Shown here piece after piece: positions 32,542-42,524 of a stretch of 64,000 nucleotides of DNA (within the stretch, counting starts at the first letter, position 1; each line of letters starts with the position of its first letter). Source of the stretch: Tolypocladium sp. Sup5 PDA-1 (Eukaryota; Ascomycota; Sordariomycetes; Hypocreales; Ophiocordycipitaceae); NCBI GenBank assembly GCA_000750105.3, contig JPHH03000026.1:124001-188000 (forward strand), read 5' to 3'. The notes beneath the pieces were generated by a model. The model was not told where the DNA came from, made no database searches, and saw nothing but the letters and a program-made list of their open reading frames with translations. The translations under genes were made by a program, and so were the position numbers.

Positions 32542-35519
32542 ATGGCCGCGGCCGACATCGATCAGTACTTTTCGTATGATGCCCGCCTGGCATCTTTCCA
32601 AAAGAGCTCCAAAAAGAGAGGCTCGACAGCCAGCGGCAGGGGCAAAGCCCTGAACTGGCCGCACAAGCAGATCGCGCCAGCAAGTGTACGCGTCCAACCC
32701 TCCTCTTCCCTGCGTCCTGCAGCCATGGCTGACAGTATTGCGATAAGCTCGCCAAAGCAGGATTCTACTTCGACCCCAGCCCCGACAGCCCCGACAATGT
32801 GGTTTGTTTTCTCTGCGACAAAGGCCTGGACGGGTGGGAGTCTGGCGACGACCCGCTGCTGGAGCATCTCAAGCACGCGTCCCACTGCGGCTGGGCTGTT
32901 GTAGCTGCCATAGAAGCTGAAATCGGCGACTACGAGAAGGCGGATCCGGGCCAGCCTCACATGGTCGAGGCACGCAAGGCCACCTTTGCAGGGAGGTGGC
33001 CCCATGACGGGAAGAAGGGGTGGAAGTGCAAGACCAAGCAGGTGAGTCTGGACAACAATGCTGCGGCAGGTTCCCTCTGCTGACCCTTGTAGCTTGTCGA
33101 TGCCGGGTGGAAATACACACCCACTGCCGAATCCGACGACATGGCAACATGCACGTATTGCCAATTGGCCCTTGACGGATGGGAGCCCAGCGACAAGCCC
33201 TAGTAAGCTTCCCCGTCCCGTTGCTGGTATTCTATATGCTGACTCTCGGGAAGTGACGAGCATTATAGCCGATCCCCAGGCTGCGCGTTCTTTGCCCTCA
33301 TGAGCCAGTTTGAGGGTGCCCCAAGAAAGAAGACTGGCCGCGCCAAAGCCGCGCGTGGATCCAAGGCTTCTCGACTGTCGGCACAATCAGTCACCACCGT
33401 TGCGTCCGACGCATTGTCCGTTACAGATGCTACCGCGGACGTGGAAGACAGTGTCCTCACCACTGCATCCACCATGACACAAGGGGGCAGGAAAGCAAAG
33501 GGAAGAAAGGGGGCTGCCACCAAGGGCAGTCGGAGCAAAGCCAAGAAGAACGGGCCTGCGGAGACCGAAGTTGTTGATCAACCCGAAGAGGTTGCCCCGG
33601 AACCGCAACCGGCAAAGGCTTCACGTGGAAAGAAGAGAGGTAGCGAAGCCATTGACGACTCAGTCTTGTTCATTTCCGAGGGACCAGCACCAAAGAAGCG
33701 AGCGACCCGTACTCGAAGCAGCACTGTCACCGATGCTTCTACAGTCATCCCGGACGACAGCGAAATGGCCGATGCACCTGGGCCAGCTCGGAAGAACTCC
33801 GCTCGCAATACAGGTCGAGTATCAAACCCAAAGTCGCGAGCCATTTCAACCATCTCGACTGCATCCATGGCGTCGTTGCGAAAACCGACCTGTGACTTTC
33901 CTGACGATGAAGAGATCGAGCGTCAGCTAGAGGCAGACCTCGAAAGAGAGTGGAGCGACGACGATGAAATTGCGCACGATTCCGAATGCGAAGCGAATAG
34001 GTCCAGGGGAAATGCTGCGGCCCAGAGCTCTGCCGACTATGCCATGTTCGATCCGACTGCGAATGAACCAGACGACGCAGACGTGGATGAAGAGCTTCGG
34101 ACATTGCAAGCGGAGATGGCAGTCGAGGAGCCGGAACAGCTGCACGTGCCCAAGAAGGGTCGCATGGCCGGCACGCGCAAGGCATCGAAGCAGGCCAAGG
34201 CCAAGAAGGCAAGAATTGCGTCGCCGCCTCCCGAAGCTGAGCCTGAGATGCCTGAGCCCGAGATGCCTGAGCCCAGGACTTCTGAACCCGAGATTCCTGA
34301 GCCGCCTTTCGAGGAGCCTGTTGAGGATGCGCACGATATCAGCGTTCGAAGCACCGACACAGTGGTCAAGAACGCAGAGGCGGCGCAGACCATGGCACCC
34401 AAAAGAGGTCGAGGAAGGCCTCCGAAATCCTCTTTGGCATCACAGGCATCACGGGAGTCTCTTGGTGCTGTGGAGGAGTCACCTGTCCAGCCGCTGGTTA
34501 AACGGGGCAGGGGCCGGCCGTCCAAAGCATCGCTGGCGTCGCGAGCTTCCACTGATGCTGTGGAGCTGGTCGTGCCTGTCGAGCCAACTGCGCCCGTTCA
34601 GCAGCCGCCGAAACGCGGTCGTGGCCGCCCATCCAAGGCATCATTAGCGTCACATGTCTCCAGTGGTGACGATGAGACGAAACCTGTTGAACCCGTTGAA
34701 CCCGTTCAGCAGCCGGCGAAACGCGGTCGTGGCCGCCCATCCAAGGCCTCATTGGCGTCACAGGCCTCTGAGGGCGGCGATGAGACCAAACCCGTTGATG
34801 CCCCCGCGAAGCGCGGCCGTGGAAGGCCACCAAAGAAGACTAGGGACTCTACGGAAGCCCAGCAACCACAGCCGGCCACGACAGTCGATCAAGAAGCAGA
34901 AGCGGATGATGAGGTCGATGTTATTCAAACTGGTGAAGCGCAAGTCGAAGAAGACCGAAATACATTACCGGTTATCATGAAGCAGGGTATGCCATCACGC
35001 CCCGGGCTTGCTTCCCAGCATTTAGCCGAGCCTCCATCTACTCCAGCCAAGGTCATCTCGCCAGCACCTTCGGCAAGACAGCCAGCGTTGTCGCCCTCCC
35101 CGTCCCTACAATCGTCGGATGCGGAAAACCAGCCTCCTTCATCCAAACCCACTACCAGCGCCACGGCAAAGAGGGTTGTTCTCGCCCCGGTGGCGGAAAC
35201 TCCCATACGTAACTCTCCGTCGAAGCGCAACGTGCTTGCGGGACTGCAGAGCACCACTCCCTGGACGGCGGTGAACCTTGACGCGGTGATTGGCACCCCG
35301 CGGGCCGGCGTGGACAAGGATAACGCGGTTGGGCGCTTGATGAAGCAGGGCAAGGAGCTGACGAGCCCCGAGAAGCGCATGACAGTGGAGGAGTGGATCT
35401 ACTTCAACGCGGGCGAGGCGGAGAAGAAGTTGAAGCACGAGTGTGAGGCTATGGTGAATCAGTTTGAGAGGGAGGGCACGAGAGCGATGAATGTCCTCGA
35501 GGGACTGTCGGCGGAATGA
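32542..35519 (+). CDS. BIR1: Chromosomal passenger complex protein Bir1 (survivin-like), 937 aa
   Basis: Exons 32542-32685, 32748-33041, 33093-33202 and 33254-35519. Two BIR zinc folds: BIR1 with C68, C71, H88 and C95 (CFLCDKGLDGWESGDDPLLEH then HASHC), and BIR2 with C166, C169, H186 and C193 (CTYCQLALDGWEPSDKP then DEHYSRSPGCAFF). A long, charged, low-complexity middle follows, with an MPEPEMPEP repeat and five AT-hook-like KRGRGRPxK motifs between about residues 566 and 710. The C-terminal helix WIYFNAGEAEKKLKHECEAM resembles the region that contacts INCENP/borealin partners. Bir1 targets Aurora kinase to centromeres and the spindle midzone. The fourth exon start at 33254 is chosen because it supplies the zinc-ligand histidine of BIR2. 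Confidence 0.9.
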
Positions 35520-36147
35520 ATAGATGTGGGCCAGACTTGGATCACTATGGATGAATGAGACACGTGTATAGAGCATGGCAATGCCTATTTGGGTTGCTTT
35601 GGACGGTTTGGATTGAGTACAATGGAATGGCGTTGCTTTGGGCTTTGGCATTTGAATGAAAGTCGAATTGATGAACGCTTGTTGGGACTTGCTCGCGTTG
35701 AGTCTTGATGCAAGTACGTCTACGACTAAGGTACTCCTGCCACAGGGTATTGTGTGTGCACGTAGCGAGGAGGAGCTTGAGGGATGCTGTCTGAAGACAG
35801 CTTCGTAAGCTAAGGAGGCACTGGTAAGGGGGGGGAGGTTGGATCAGTTGCCATGCTGGACTTGTACATTCGCCACAGGTTTATTTCGTATGAAAAGAGA
35901 AGTGTATTACGATGAGGCTGTGGGCCGGCTACGTCGACGACTTGAGTTTCTGATGATGTGTTGTACATGCCAAGTTGGCAACATTGCATAGATGAGATAT
36001 CAAAGCGCCAAAGATGGGATATCAGAGCACCGCCCGTCACAAATGCCCTCTGCCTCATTCCCACCACAGACCACGTCAAATAGAACCTCCTGTCCGAATA
36101 GCACCGCTCTTTATTAATCCCACTTTCCCGGCGTCAGCAGTATCAGA
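35520..36147. other. Intergenic, no gene recognised
   Basis: BIR1 3' region; contains an eight-G run near 35828. Nothing else identified. Confidence 0.45.
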
Positions 36148-36594
36148 ATGGCCACCAAGAGCGCAGTGTCCTCGTCCAATCCGTGATCAGGCGAGCCGTG
36201 GTTGGGCTTGACCCACACAGCCATCGCTGACTTCGTGTGTGTAGTTTAAGAATCTTGCCAGCCTCGCCATTCGCGCGCGTGCCGCTGCTATAAAGCAGCT
36301 CGCCGACTCCGGTGGTGTCGCGCCCCTGACCAGCAGCGCTGGCGGCTCTGCGGAGCATCTCCGTCTCTTGTCCCGCCTCGTCGACATTTTCGGCAGTGTT
36401 CGTCGTACCCTGCAGTCGATCGACGACGCCCTCGAGGGCATCAGCGCTGACACGTCGCGTCTCCGTGTCAAACTCGACCCGGCTTCGACGGCCACCTCTC
36501 TGTTCAGCAAGCTTACTGCTGATGCTACCGACGGCAACGACGGCGACGGCGATGGTCTGGATGACTCTGGCGACGACGAGGGCGTGCCGGATTA
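36148..36594 (+). CDS. Uncharacterised protein, probably incomplete
   Basis: A clearly coding, GC3-rich frame runs from an acceptor (GACTTC...GTGTAG) at about 36243 to TAG 36592-36594: FKNLASLAIRARAAAIKQLA, SAEHLRLLSRLVDIFGSVRR, TLQSIDDALEGISADTSRLR and an acidic tail DGNDGDGDGLDDSGDDEGVPD. Helices with heptad leucines suggest a coiled coil. A short upstream exon ATG GCC ACC AAG AGC GCA (36148) with a weak GTGTCC donor would keep phase. I recognise no family. The neighbouring frames are broken, so this may be the surviving part of a larger, damaged gene. Confidence 0.4.
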
Positions 36595-36678
36595 GATTCC
36601 TTACATGCTCAACGCCCACGACTGGGGCCGCGCCGCTGGCCTTGGGCCGCCTCGTCTCGGTGGTCGTAGGGGCCGATC

Positions 36679-37792
36679 TCACTCAGCTAGGCGCCGAATC
36701 TGTCCGGCCGCCTCTCCGTTGGGTCCGAAGAGGTTAGACATGTCCCTGTCTAGCGAGGAGAATGTTCCTGCCGTCATGGGCACCGAGAACGCCCTCTCGG
36801 TATGTCCCAGTTGAGTTGCGGGCCGTCGCCCATCGCCTGTGTTAGGCTACCGTTCTGGGCGGGTGTGAAGTCGGCGAGCTCTCCGGTATTTGCTGGTCCA
36901 ATACACGCCCGGTATCTCAGCTCCTCCGTCACGACCCTCATTGGCGGCAAGTTAATGGCCGGAAATGATGTCGTGCCGTTGGGGAGACGGAGCGGGCTCC
37001 GTATAGTCCTCCCGATCGAGGTTACCCGAAGGACCTTCGACACAACAGTCCTCGCGAAAGACGCCATCTCCGCCGCCACCTCCTCCGCCTTGCTGTCCGC
37101 TCCAGCCACGCCCGCCGTTGTGCTCTCTCACTGCTTCGTCAAAAGGATAGTCAAACGGGTGAGGGTAGCAATGCAAGACCCGAGGAGTGTCAACTGGGCT
37201 AAGGAATTCCTTGACAACCCGACAGGACCACCTGATCTGCCCTTTCTCCCGCAAATGAAGCTCCCAGGCAACACGCATCCTCGTGAGACAAAAGGGCGTA
37301 GCCACGATGGTGGCGCCATTCGCACATTGTAGTCCGCGTGGAGTGCCACACACAATTCGCACAGGAACCTCCCATGACGCCCTCCAAAGACACACATTCG
37401 TGGAAGGGAAACATGACATGCTCCCGCGCAGACGTCGCCGAGGTGGACCAGGCCCTGATACAGCCTCTGCAGTGAGCGTGGTTGCGTAGACCATAAGAAG
37501 CAATGATGAACGCAGCCACATGCTCCTGACGCTGATACAGCTGATCAAAGAAGTGTCCTTTAGGGTGTTCGGTTTCCGCAGGGATACAGACTCGGCGAGA
37601 GACGAGCGTACGACCCATGAGAGACTTTTGAAAGGACTTGCTGGCGTACTTCTCGACAAAGCAGGTAAACGGGGTCACATCCCCAGCGTCGCGGCGTATC
37701 CCGGGGGGAGCGTATTCCGGCCACATGTCGCGGAAAGCCACTCCGACGAAGATTGGAAGATTAAGGTGACCGATGTTGTTGCCACCAAGCAC
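36679..37792 (-). pseudogene. Uncharacterised cysteine-rich protein (DUF3716-like pattern), broken
   Basis: Minus strand, in at least three frames. The first (37792-37199) holds a cysteine cluster: HCRGCIRAW, then HECVSLEG and GGSCANCVWHSTRTTMCEW, which resembles the C-x2-C ... C ... CxNCxW ... C layout of fungal DUF3716 proteins. The second (37109-36777) reads ADSKAEEVAAEMASFARTVV, then PPMRVVTEELRYRACIGPAN and SLTQAMGDGPQLNWD. One base out of phase, the third continues AFSVPMTAGTFSSLDRDMSN LFGPNGEAAGQIRRLAE to a stop at 36679. No splice signals reconcile these frames, so it looks like a decayed gene. The family link is tentative. Confidence 0.4.
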
Positions 37793-38314
37793 CCAAGTCT
37801 CAATGCAACTGTGAGTCTAAGAAGAGACCAAGGTTAGCAAGAGGGAGGCCATAACACTTGGAACCACCTTGCCCTGCGATAATCATCGTCGATCCGCATC
37901 AGCAAAGCATTGCGATCCCGCCGCCCTCCTCGGCCGTGGTGCGGGCCTGGGCGTCCTGGTCGGCCAGGACTCGGACGACGCCGTCCGAGCAGTGGTACGA
38001 CGTCCCTGTGGTTTCGTTGAAGACTTGGTACAGCCTGCCCACTGGTGGTAACCGGAGTTGAAAGGATCTGGTAGCCCGTGACGCTCAATAGACACGCCCT
38101 TGGTGTCTACCCCGTTGGGCTGTTTGACTAAGACATTGATTCCCAAACGCTCTTGTAGTTTGAAACCTTTGTTGAATGCAGTTTCCCAGTGTTTTGCTAG
38201 AGTGCCTTCATCTCGTCCCCCGAGCGATGGTGTGTCTAGCCGGGGTCGACGCGTGTTCAACCCTCTATCAGGAAGGCCGGTCTCATCGTTTTGCTTGGTA
38301 AACTCGAGGCCATC

Positions 38315-38345
38315 ATGCTGGCGGCGGCCGGCCGGCCGCCAGCAT
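38315..38345. repeat. GC-rich hairpin / inverted repeat
   Basis: Arms ATGCTGGCGGC and GCCGCCAGCAT are exact inverse complements (11 bp each) around a 9-base GC centre that is itself nearly self-complementary. Confidence 0.8.
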
Positions 38346-38380
38346 AACGCCAAAGCCCAACCGTGCCAATGACCGCCTAG

Positions 38381-38530
38381 AGAGTCGATGCCAAGTTCTT
38401 GACGTTTCCCACCAGCGTCCAGAACTCAGACGCCGTCCGAGCCTACTCCCAGGCTAACCCGGAAGACGAGGACGGCCTCGTGCAGAAGTTTGAGAAGGCT
38501 TTCATGCTTGCGCCGAGCGGACTCGGCTGA
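38381..38530 (+). pseudogene. Orphan coding-like patch
   Basis: An open stretch between stops reads SRVDAKFLTFPTSVQNSDAV then RAYSQANPEDEDGLVQKFEK and AFMLAPSGLG before TGA 38528-38530. Codon use (C/G third positions) looks coding, but there is no start and no matching continuation upstream, where the minus strand instead looks coding-like. Probably a remnant in the scrambled segment. Confidence 0.3.
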
Positions 38531-39836
38531 GCCGTAGCCCGGCTCAGTGGAGGCCATCGGTACTTGTCGGGGTTCATCTTCTACCCTCCCCCTCAGCCAG
38601 GCTTAGACGGTCGTGAGCTGCACCAGCATGCCCGCTATCTGACGGGGATATATGTACAGCTCATAGCATCGATAAAGGAGCGGCCCTTCAGCTGCCTCGG
38701 TCGAGACGTTCCCATGGCGAGACTGTGATTTATTTGCTTGGTTGGCGTGGCAGACTTGGCTGGAGCAGAGACTTGTTGACGCAGGGGTCGTAAGAGAGGC
38801 ACGCAATGGTCCCCATAGGAAACCCCTTCGAGCTCATCGGTGGTAGGGCAGCTTGAAGCTGATTTGACCAAGGGTGCTCCCACGAACCACCGGCAAACCG
38901 GACCGCACAAGCATGGCTGGGGTTGTCCCATTCGTCAAAGTTGCCTTCGTTTTCCATGGTCGAGGTTTCGTGTGGCGGCGCGTAACGGGCGCTGCTTAAT
39001 GTAGGACATGCCATATATTCGCGTAAAGTGGAGCGCGAGATGTCGTACTTGAGCAGGGGTCGGCCAAGCCGTGGTCTGGTGAAAGACGTGGCGAGGTTGT
39101 AGTCTGTATGTACAGTAGAAGCTGTAATGTAATGATGATGAGAAGAAAAGGGAAGGAAGGAAGGGAGGTGGGAGGAGAAGGTAGTATATATAGCTGGAGG
39201 TGGGCAGTGAATCAAGAGGCATCGGGCTGTGAATTGAGCAACAAGAACAGGCATCAAGGTGATGAAGTGGGGCGAACAAACGGGTTCGCGGTGATTCACT
39301 CGAATCTTGGACAAGTACAATAGAGAAGGAAAAAGTCCATGGCGATATGCGCAGTGATTCAGCCAACAGATGAAAGTTCAAGGCAGAAGTGACTTGGACA
39401 GTAACTACCATCTCGCCGTCTGCTCCCAGCGGTAAACACGAATGCAAGCAACACACAACCAACAGCGATGACAGAGGCACACAATGCAAACGCTACAACC
39501 AGACTGAATATAATATTCCATTATCCAACTAAGTAATCCACAAGGTCCGCCATCGAAGTAAACTCAACACCACGCTGCCCTCCGTATTTTGCACCCAGCA
39601 TCAATCTGCCACGAGACACGCGCCAAGCCGTCCCAGGGGTGATTCTATCAATGAGCGTCGGGGGTATCTTTTAAACTTCCACGTAGCCGCTCAAAAGCAT
39701 CATCGAGGGGGCAGCTGCCACTGCAGCCGATTATTCGCGTGCTCATCAAAGCGGATCCCCCGATTAAAACGCAAAAAAATGGTCATTAAAGAGAGTCATG
39801 AATGTGGCTGATGAACAGACATGGACCGTGGACATG
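38531..39836. other. Intergenic with unsupported small minus-strand frames
   Basis: A 75-codon frame beginning MENEGNFDEWDNPSHACAVR (about 38958, minus) is open but has no family resemblance, signal peptide or conserved context, so no gene is called. The remainder is empty. Confidence 0.35.
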
Positions 39837-42524
39837 TCAGGCGAGGAAGGCGGCCAGCACAGGCAGCGCGACCATCATGAGGTTACCACCAATGGCCGGG
39901 CGAGGAGCTGCGGCGGTGATGATAGCTGGCTGAGTCGGGGACCCTGTTCCGCTCGCAACGCCCGAGTTCGTTGTTTTCCCCAGACCTCGAGATGGCGTCT
40001 CCGATCCGCCTCCTGGAAGACTGTTAACTGTGGAGCTGCCACTTGCGCTGCTCCCGCTGCCGGCCCCGTTCCTCTCAGTAGAACTCTGCCATCCTCCAGA
40101 AATGGGTAGCGATCCAGACCCAGAACCTGTGGCAGAAACGGATGGCGCCGAGTCCGTTCCACTGGCCCCTTTAGTCTGGGGAGCTGTGCTGGGGGCTGAA
40201 GAGGGCTCGACAATTGCTGATGATCCAGGCTGCGACGTGGCTGTTGTCGCAGCATCGGAAGACGCCTGAGCTGTCGTTGAGGAAGGCTCCGCAGCGGATG
40301 TGGTAGTATCTTCCGACTGGTTGGGCGATGTCGAACCGGCAGCAGTTGGGCTTGTCGTGGTCGTCGTCTTCGAAGTCGTCGAGCCAATCAGAGTGAATTC
40401 TGTCTGGCTCGTCTCCGCCTGGGTGCTGGTCCCAATGGGCGGTAGGGACGTGACAGCGCTTTCAGGGCCAGACGCCGTTGATGAGGTAGGCCCCGGTCGT
40501 TTGCCGTTGCAGAAATCCAGATATTGAGCAAACTCCGGCTCCACGTAGTCTCTAATGGTTTCTTTCGTGGCCCCAGTGTTGGCCAAAATGCATTTTGCGC
40601 ACTCGTCGTAGGCTTGCCGGAAAGAACTGCCCTCTCTGCATAGCGCGTCCGTTTTGCCGATGGACTGGGCAGTCAACCAGGCATTGTTGCAGTCGTCGAA
40701 GCAGATACTAGGAGTGACAGCTCGTTTGCTAAACATGTGAAGCTCTCGCCGCTCGTGCTCTTTACCGTACGGAGGAGGAGGAGGGGCACTGGTGCTTGCA
40801 GGAGACGCACGAGGCCAATCTGACAAGCTGGTCTGGGACGCCCAGTTCCCGGTTGTAACCGTCTTCGTATGGCCATCCTTGACTTTCTCGTAGACTTTGA
40901 AATCGAAAACTTCATAGGACAAGCCGAATGCCTCTGGGTTCAGATTGAAGTAGCCGTATGAGGGAGGATAATACTGTGTCTCGTTTTTCTTCCAGGTGAC
41001 GCTTGTGAATGGGGGCGACGGAATGCAGTCTTGCGGGCGACAAAGGAAGTCCTTCAAGGGAGGTCCCGGCCACAAGTTGCATCCATTTGGCTTTGGGGGG
41101 TTGCAGACGAATCCCGGCTTGCAGCCAAAGGTAAGATCCGAGTCCGTCGGCAGCGGAGCCGAGGAGCCCGTTGGTGACGGGCACACCGTGACGTTGAATA
41201 TCGGCGTAACTGTGACCGTTCCGGCCGGAACCGTGACTGTCGTTGGGCCAACGACAAACGTGGTCGTCGTAATGGCGGTCGTGCCGGGAAGCGTGGTCGT
41301 GAACGTCTTTCCGCCCTCAGTGACCGTGATGGTCTGTCCAGGAAGCTCCCTGGTGAGAGTCGATACGATAGTCGAGCCGGGAAGAGTCCTCGTCTCTCCC
41401 GGAAGTGTCAGTGTCGTCAGTTGCCCCGGAGCCGTGACGGTGGCCGTCTGCGTGATGAGCTTGGTGACTTGGGTCACCACTGGGTAGCTGGTAGTGAAAG
41501 TCGAAACGGTGGTTATGTACGCTGTGCTGATGCTTGTAGTTACCACCGTATGGTCGGAAGTAATAGTCACGGGGTACTTGGTTGAGAAGGTTGTCGTTTT
41601 TGTGTATGTGGTGGGCAGCCAGACTGTTGTGGACGTCGTGTGCACCTGAGTCACTGTTCGCGTGTCTTCCACTGTGGTTGGCACCACCGAGATGGTCGGC
41701 ACTATCACAGTCTTCGTGGTAACCGACGGCGTAATGACCGTCACAGCCTTGGTCGTGGTCGTTGTCCGCCATTCTGTGGTTGTTATGGTCTCGCAGTACG
41801 TGTCGGGATTGGTTGCGAGATCCCGGCCCTCAACGAAGGATGCCGCCGGGAGACTAGCCTCGCGCTTCGATTTCGGTACGCAACTGTCGTGGGTTAGCCG
41901 CTGCTTATATCGGGAGAATATGTTTCAGCTTGGGCAAGAGAGTGTAGGCCAGTCCCGCACGTCTCTTGCCGGACAGCATCCATTGAGTTTTGGTCTAGAG
42001 CAGTCAAGTCCATTACTTACTTTTTCACGGCAGTTACAGTCACGGGGTAGGACTGGGGAGCAAGGTTAGCCAATGAACTCATCAATTCTTGTAGCCGTTG
42101 CTACTTACAGTCGCAAAGGTTGAAGTAGTTGTCGTCGTGGCAAATTGTGTCGTGTACTCCAACTTGGTGGAAATGTCATGCTGGGTAATTGTGGCAAGGA
42201 CCTAGTCCGTCGACAACGTTAAGCAGGCGGCCAATTTACATGGAAGGGGATCACGGACCGTCGATGTCGCATAGATCGTGGTGACTTCGCTGGGTTCGAG
42301 TCAGTTGGGTGACGACAAGCCAGACCGGACCAGACTTACTGGATCGTTTCCCTGATGATCGTCGATGTGCATGTGCAGCAAGTATCACACTCGGCGCTAA
42401 ACATCTCCACGCGAAGCATCCGATCGGGCGAAAAAGGGCCCCCTTCAACCGTTCCGTTGTCAGGTGAGGCAAGGACGGCCGAGGCAAGGGTGCCCATGGC
42501 CCAAAGAGCCGTGCCGAATCGCAT
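39837..42524 (-). CDS. GPI-anchored, mucin-like cell-surface glycoprotein, 795 aa
   Basis: Exons 42524-42340, 42289-42259, 42201-42109, 42052-42021 and 41883-39837. A signal peptide (MRFGTALWAMGTLASAVLA) leads into a short cysteine patch (CDTCCTCTSTII). About 250 residues of TTT/TVT/TVP repeats follow (TTVWLPTTYTKTTTFSTKYP, GTTAITTTTFVVGPTTVTVP), suited to O-mannosylation. A mid-protein cysteine domain follows: GCKPGFVCNPPKPNGCNLWP and later ICFDDCNNAWLTAQSIGKTD...CREG...YDECAKCI...CNGKRPG. A second Ser/Thr-rich stalk ends in GGNLMMVALPVLAAFLA, a hydrophobic tail typical of GPI-anchor addition. It is likely a wall or surface protein (adhesion or sensing). No enzyme domain. Function unknown. 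Confidence 0.82.

Noticed and set aside
38730..39320. A minus-strand frame containing MENEGNFDEWDNPSHACAVR
   Set aside because: Open but without conserved features; the N-terminal part translates promoter-like pyrimidine tracts. Kept only as a note.
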